Source: Terriglobia bacterium (GTDB taxonomy: Bacteria; Acidobacteriota; Terriglobia; UBA7540). From it: DNA of 7,737 bases. The stretch covers positions 1 to 7,737 of the forward strand of contig JASHTZ010000477.1 in the NCBI GenBank assembly GCA_030040295.1, given 5' to 3'. A program made the translations under genes and the position numbers. Under the pieces are notes generated by a model. The model searched no databases and was not told where the DNA came from. It saw only the letters and a program-made list of their open reading frames with translations. Of this stretch, positions 5,352 to 7,737 are shown piece by piece; the first letter of the stretch is position 1; each line of letters begins with the position of its first letter.

Positions 5352-6955
5352 TCCACAAATGTTACTTTGTTGATCTCGCGCAGCGTCGTCACACCCAGCC
5401 TGACCTTTTCCAGAGCCGACTCCCGAAGCGAGCGCATTCCCTCGGAATGCGCGGCACGGCGGATTTCCGACGTGGGTCGCTTCGCCAAAATCAATTCGCG
5501 AATGTTGTCGGAAAGCGACAGCAGCTCGCCGATCGCCGTGCGGCCGCGGAAGCCCGTCTCATTGCACTCCTGGCAGCCCGCGCCCTCATAGAAGGTGACG
5601 TCTTTCCATTCCTCGATCTTCAATCCCGACTCTTCCATAAGTTCCGGAGCCACCTGCCCCTGCCGCTTGCACACTCCACAGATGGTTCGCACCAGACGCT
5701 GCGCCATGATGCAATTCAGCGCCGAAACAAAGTTGTAAGGCTCGACGCCCATGTTGAGGAAGCGGCCGAGCACGTCCACAACGTTGTTGGCGTGCACCGT
5801 CGTGAACACCAGGTGGCCGGTGAGGGCGGATTGGATGGCGATTTGCGCGGTTTCGTTGTCGCGGATCTCGCCCACCATGATCTTGTCAGGATCGTGCCGC
5901 AAAATGGATCGCAGCCCGCGCGCAAAGGTGAGCCCCCGTTTCTCGTTCACGGGAATTTGCGTGACGCCGCGCACCTGATACTCCACCGGGTCTTCGATGG
6001 TGATGATCTTGTCCTCGTCCGACTTGATTTCGGAAAGCGAGGCATAAAGTGTAGTGGTCTTGCCGCTCCCCGTTGGACCTGTAACCAGGACCATTCCGTA
6101 GGGTTCGCGGATGAAACGCCGGAAGGCGCGCATTTCCCGCTCCGCCAGACCCAGAACTTCCAGCCGCAGCGAGTGAAACTTTTCGTGCAGCGACTCTTTG
6201 TCAAGAATACGCAGCACAGCGTCCTCACCGTGGATGGAAGGCATGATGGACACGCGGAAATCGATGGGGCGGCCGCGGTAGCGCACGCGGAAGCGCCCGT
6301 CCTGCGGAACGCGCCGCTCCGCGATATCCAACTCGGACATGACCTTGATGCGCGTGATCAGGTTCGACTGAAATTCGCGCGCCAGAGGAGCCATGGCCTG
6401 CTGAAGCACGCCGTCAATGCGGTACTTCACCACCACGGAGTTGTCGCGGCTCTCAATGTGAATGTCACTCGCCCTCCGCTCGAGGCCGGCGAAAATGATG
6501 GAGTCCACCAGGCGAATCATGGGACTCACATCGCGGTCCTCGTCCACCAGATGCTCGAGTGAAAGGCCTTCCCCCGCAGCTTCTTCTTCACGAATGACGT
6601 CCAGGCGGAATTCTTCCGTGGCATCATCCAGCACGCGCTGCGAAGGTTCGGTTCGCTTTAGGAAATCTCGTACCTGGCTGGGTGCCGCGACGCGCACCAC
6701 CAAGTGCCGGTCGAGTTTGATTTCGAGTTCGTCCAGTCGAGTGAGGTTGGTGGGGTCCGCTACCACAATCACCAGTTCGTGGTCCTTCCCCTCCAAGGGC
6801 AAAAATTCATAATGGAGCATCAATTCCAGCGGAATGGTGCGCAGCAAATCAGCATCCGGCCGCGAGTCACGCAAGTCCACGAACTGGAATTGATACCGCG
6901 CCGCCAGCTTCCGCGCAGTGTCCAACTCTTTGGCGTCGATGGTGGCTTCGGACAA
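5348..6955 (-). CDS. gspE: GspE/PilB-type secretion/pilus assembly ATPase
   Basis: This 535-residue cytoplasmic hexameric ATPase drives pseudopilin polymerisation. The N-terminal 100 residues form a GspE/MshEN-like domain. The central N2 domain contains 'RASDIHIE' (161-168) and 'ERRVPQDGRFRVR' (213-225). The core has Walker A GPTGSGKT (293-300), the Asp box 'TIEDPVE' (319-325), Walker B 'KIMVGEIRD' (358-366) with Glu363, and the His box 'TGHLVFTTVHAN' (379-390) with His381 and His388. Cys426, Cys429, Cys461 and Cys464 form the zinc-binding tetracysteine motif that marks GspE/PilB assembly ATPases and is absent from PilT-type retraction ATPases. Nothing essential is missing. The start is TTG 6955, decided by AGGAGG 6 nt upstream. 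Because the next genes are PilM, PilN and PilO types, pilB would be an equally fair symbol. It lies between the platform-protein gene and the PilM-like gene, on the same strand. Confidence 0.95.
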   Translation of the reverse strand: MSEATIDAKELDTARKLAARYQFQFVDLRDSRPDADLLRTIPLELMLHYEFLPLEGKDHELVIVVADPTNLTRLDELEIKLDRHLVVRVAAPSQVRDFLKRTEPSQRVLDDATEEFRLDVIREEEAAGEGLSLEHLVDEDRDVSPMIRLVDSIIFAGLERRASDIHIESRDNSVVVKYRIDGVLQQAMAPLAREFQSNLITRIKVMSELDIAERRVPQDGRFRVRYRGRPIDFRVSIMPSIHGEDAVLRILDKESLHEKFHSLRLEVLGLAEREMRAFRRFIREPYGMVLVTGPTGSGKTTTLYASLSEIKSDEDKIITIEDPVEYQVRGVTQIPVNEKRGLTFARGLRSILRHDPDKIMVGEIRDNETAQIAIQSALTGHLVFTTVHANNVVDVLGRFLNMGVEPYNFVSALNCIMAQRLVRTICGVCKRQGQVAPELMEESGLKIEEWKDVTFYEGAGCQECNETGFRGRTAIGELLSLSDNIRELILAKRPTSEIRRAAHSEGMRSLRESALEKVRLGVTTLREINKVTFVE

Positions 6956-6961
6956 AATCCG

Positions 6962-6967
6962 CCTCCT
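6962..6967 (-). promoter_or_regulatory. Consensus Shine-Dalgarno AGGAGG for the ATPase TTG start
   Basis: AGGAGG with a 6-nt spacer (CGGATT) before TTG 6955-6953. It is the best ribosome-binding site in the window and fixes this uncommon start codon; the nearby ATG (within CAGATG) reads at once into TAG. Confidence 0.8.
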
Positions 6968-7001
6968 ACATCTGGTCGCGAAAATCCGCGTTCAGTTTCA
7001 C

Positions 7002-7021
7002 GGGCAGTTCGCGAACCGCCC
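7002..7021. repeat. 20-bp near-perfect palindrome between the gspF and gspE genes
   Basis: GGGCAGTTCG (7002-7011) followed directly by CGAACCGCCC (7012-7021) pairs at nine of ten positions; the exception is A7006 against C7017, which on the leftward transcript reads as a G-U wobble. In leftward RNA this gives a stable GC-rich hairpin within the 83-nt leader between the platform and ATPase genes, 47 nt upstream of the TTG start. The right arm runs on into CCTACAAG, so on the minus strand the element reads TTGTAGGGGCGG then the inverted arm. That form recalls the small dispersed GTAGGGGCG palindromes seen between genes in several phyla. No T-tract follows, so it is not a standard terminator. 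It could be a mobile palindromic repeat, an expression-tuning hairpin or an operator. Confidence 0.6.
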
Positions 7022-7025
7022 CTAC
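7016..7025. repeat. Ten-base motif CCGCCCCTAC, copy 2 (right arm of the palindrome)
   Basis: This is the second exact copy of the ten-mer at 5342-5351. Both copies lie at the boundary of the ATPase gene: this one in its 5' gap, the other over its stop codon. Only this copy has an inverted partner arm. Confidence 0.35.
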
Positions 7026-7038
7026 AAGTCCTCTCCCC

Positions 7039-7737
7039 TTAATGAATCTGAGAGGCCATCGAAAACAACGGCATATAGAACGCGATCAGCACAAACGCTA
7101 CGATCACGGCGATCAGCGAGATCATGACCGGGCCCACCAGGGAAAGGCGCGTTTCGAGGTCAATCGCGACATCTTCCTCGAAGAACTCCGCCAGGGCTTC
7201 CAGCATGCTCGCCATGGCTCCGGTCGTTTCGCCCACCTCCATCATATCGAGGGCGATGGGGGGGAAGAAACCACTCATGCGCAGGCTTTTGCTCAGTTCC
7301 TTCCCGGCCGCGACTTCCTCTTTCGCCTGGCCGATGGCAATGGCAAGCCAGGGGCTGCTGACGGAGCCCCTGGCGGTCTCCAGCGCCGCCACGATGGGGG
7401 TGCCGCCCTGCAAGAGCACGGCCAGAGTGCGCGCAAACTCTGCCGCGGAAAACTTCAGCAGCAAGCCGCCCACCAGCGGCAGCTTGTATTTCAAGCGTTC
7501 CCACGCCAGCCGAACCTTGGCCGAGCGCGATGCCGTCCTCAAGAGCAGCACCACGCCGCCGATCACCAGGAGGATGAGCAAAGAGTAGTGCTTTATCTTC
7601 ATGGCGACGGAAATGGTGAAGGTGGTGATGCTGGGTAGGGCTACGTCCATATCCGCATAAAGCTTGGCAAACTGCGGCACGATGAAAGTGACGACCAGCG
7701 TCACCAGAATGCACAGCACGATCAGCAAAATGGCGGG
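7039..7737 (-). CDS. gspF: GspF/PilC-type inner-membrane platform protein, C-terminal 232 residues (cut by right edge)
   Basis: The frame is open to the window edge, so the start is not seen. Full-length family members have about 400 residues, so roughly 170 are missing, including the first cytoplasmic domain. Counting from the first visible residue, transmembrane stretches lie at about 3-21, 51-66 and 201-222. The second cytoplasmic T2SSF domain lies between the last two, with the family signatures 'FARTLAVLLQGGTPIVAALETAR' (101-123), 'LSKSLRMSGFFPPIALDMMEVGETTGAMASMLEALAEFFEEDV' (148-190) and the ending 'VGPVMISLIAVIVAFVLIAFYMPLF'. This protein is the membrane platform on which the ATPase acts to insert pseudopilins into the growing fibre. 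The stop TAA (7041-7039) is followed by 83 bp and then the ATPase start. With PilMNO-type neighbours, pilC is an alternative symbol. Confidence 0.92.
   Translation of the reverse strand, partial: PAILLIVLCILVTLVVTFIVPQFAKLYADMDVALPSITTFTISVAMKIKHYSLLILLVIGGVVLLLRTASRSAKVRLAWERLKYKLPLVGGLLLKFSAAEFARTLAVLLQGGTPIVAALETARGSVSSPWLAIAIGQAKEEVAAGKELSKSLRMSGFFPPIALDMMEVGETTGAMASMLEALAEFFEEDVAIDLETRLSLVGPVMISLIAVIVAFVLIAFYMPLFSMASQIH

Noticed and set aside
5261..6562. 433-codon open frame on the plus strand, opposite the ATPase gene
   Set aside because: It lies antisense to a clear GspE/PilB protein with all motifs intact. The translation is rich in His, Arg and Gln, with no recognisable domain, as expected for a mirror frame in GC-rich coding DNA.
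5348..6955. PilT-type retraction ATPase
   Set aside because: The N-terminal GspE domain and the four zinc-binding cysteines identify an assembly ATPase.

Overview
The window is a single leftward (minus-strand) gene block of about 60% GC by eye. It encodes the inner-membrane half of a type IV pilus / type II secretion-like machine, followed by two exported proteins. A bacterium of the Acidobacteriota is the best guess. The reasons are the style of the pseudopilin (an internal Ser/Gly-rich stretch ahead of a conserved C-terminal block with 'YIVGVAPTSK' and 'THYNQWEF'), the secreted Ig-like protein with 'GLYTAPTSAP' repeats, and the mixed Gsp/Pil gene set. This assignment rests on recall of family style, not on a search.

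Layout in the direction of transcription (right to left): a GspF/PilC-type platform protein cut by the right edge (7737-7039); an 83-bp gap holding a 20-bp near-perfect palindrome; a GspE/PilB-type assembly ATPase with a TTG start and an ideal Shine-Dalgarno (6955-5348); a divergent PilM-like protein, also TTG-started (5311-4343); a PilN-like protein with an extra charged tail (4337-3543); a PilO-like protein with a GTG start (3571-3023); a GspC/PilP-like protein with a membrane anchor and polyproline hinge (3026-2475); and a pseudopilin lacking the usual Glu at position +5 (2518-1652). Spacings within this block run from 44-bp overlaps to 36-bp gaps, so an operon with translational coupling is likely.

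A 239-bp non-coding stretch (1413-1651) follows. It contains two short palindromes just after the pseudopilin stop, a hairpin-forming inverted repeat, and a weak promoter candidate. Downstream lie a secreted protein with two Ig-like repeats and a C-terminal IPT-like beta domain (1412-237), and, 11 bp further on, the N-terminal 75 codons of another exported protein of unknown function (225-1, cut by the left edge).

How it would work together: GspE powers assembly, GspF is its membrane platform, PilM (cytoplasmic) binds the N-terminus of PilN, PilN/PilO form the alignment pair, and the GspC/PilP-like protein would connect them to an outer-membrane secretin. No secretin, prepilin peptidase or retraction ATPase is present in the window. 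The exported Ig-like protein could be a substrate or surface partner, but only position supports that. I saw no tRNA, rRNA, CRISPR array, insertion sequence or phage gene. The machinery belongs to known families; the unusual points are the hybrid composition, the pseudopilin and the intergenic palindromes.
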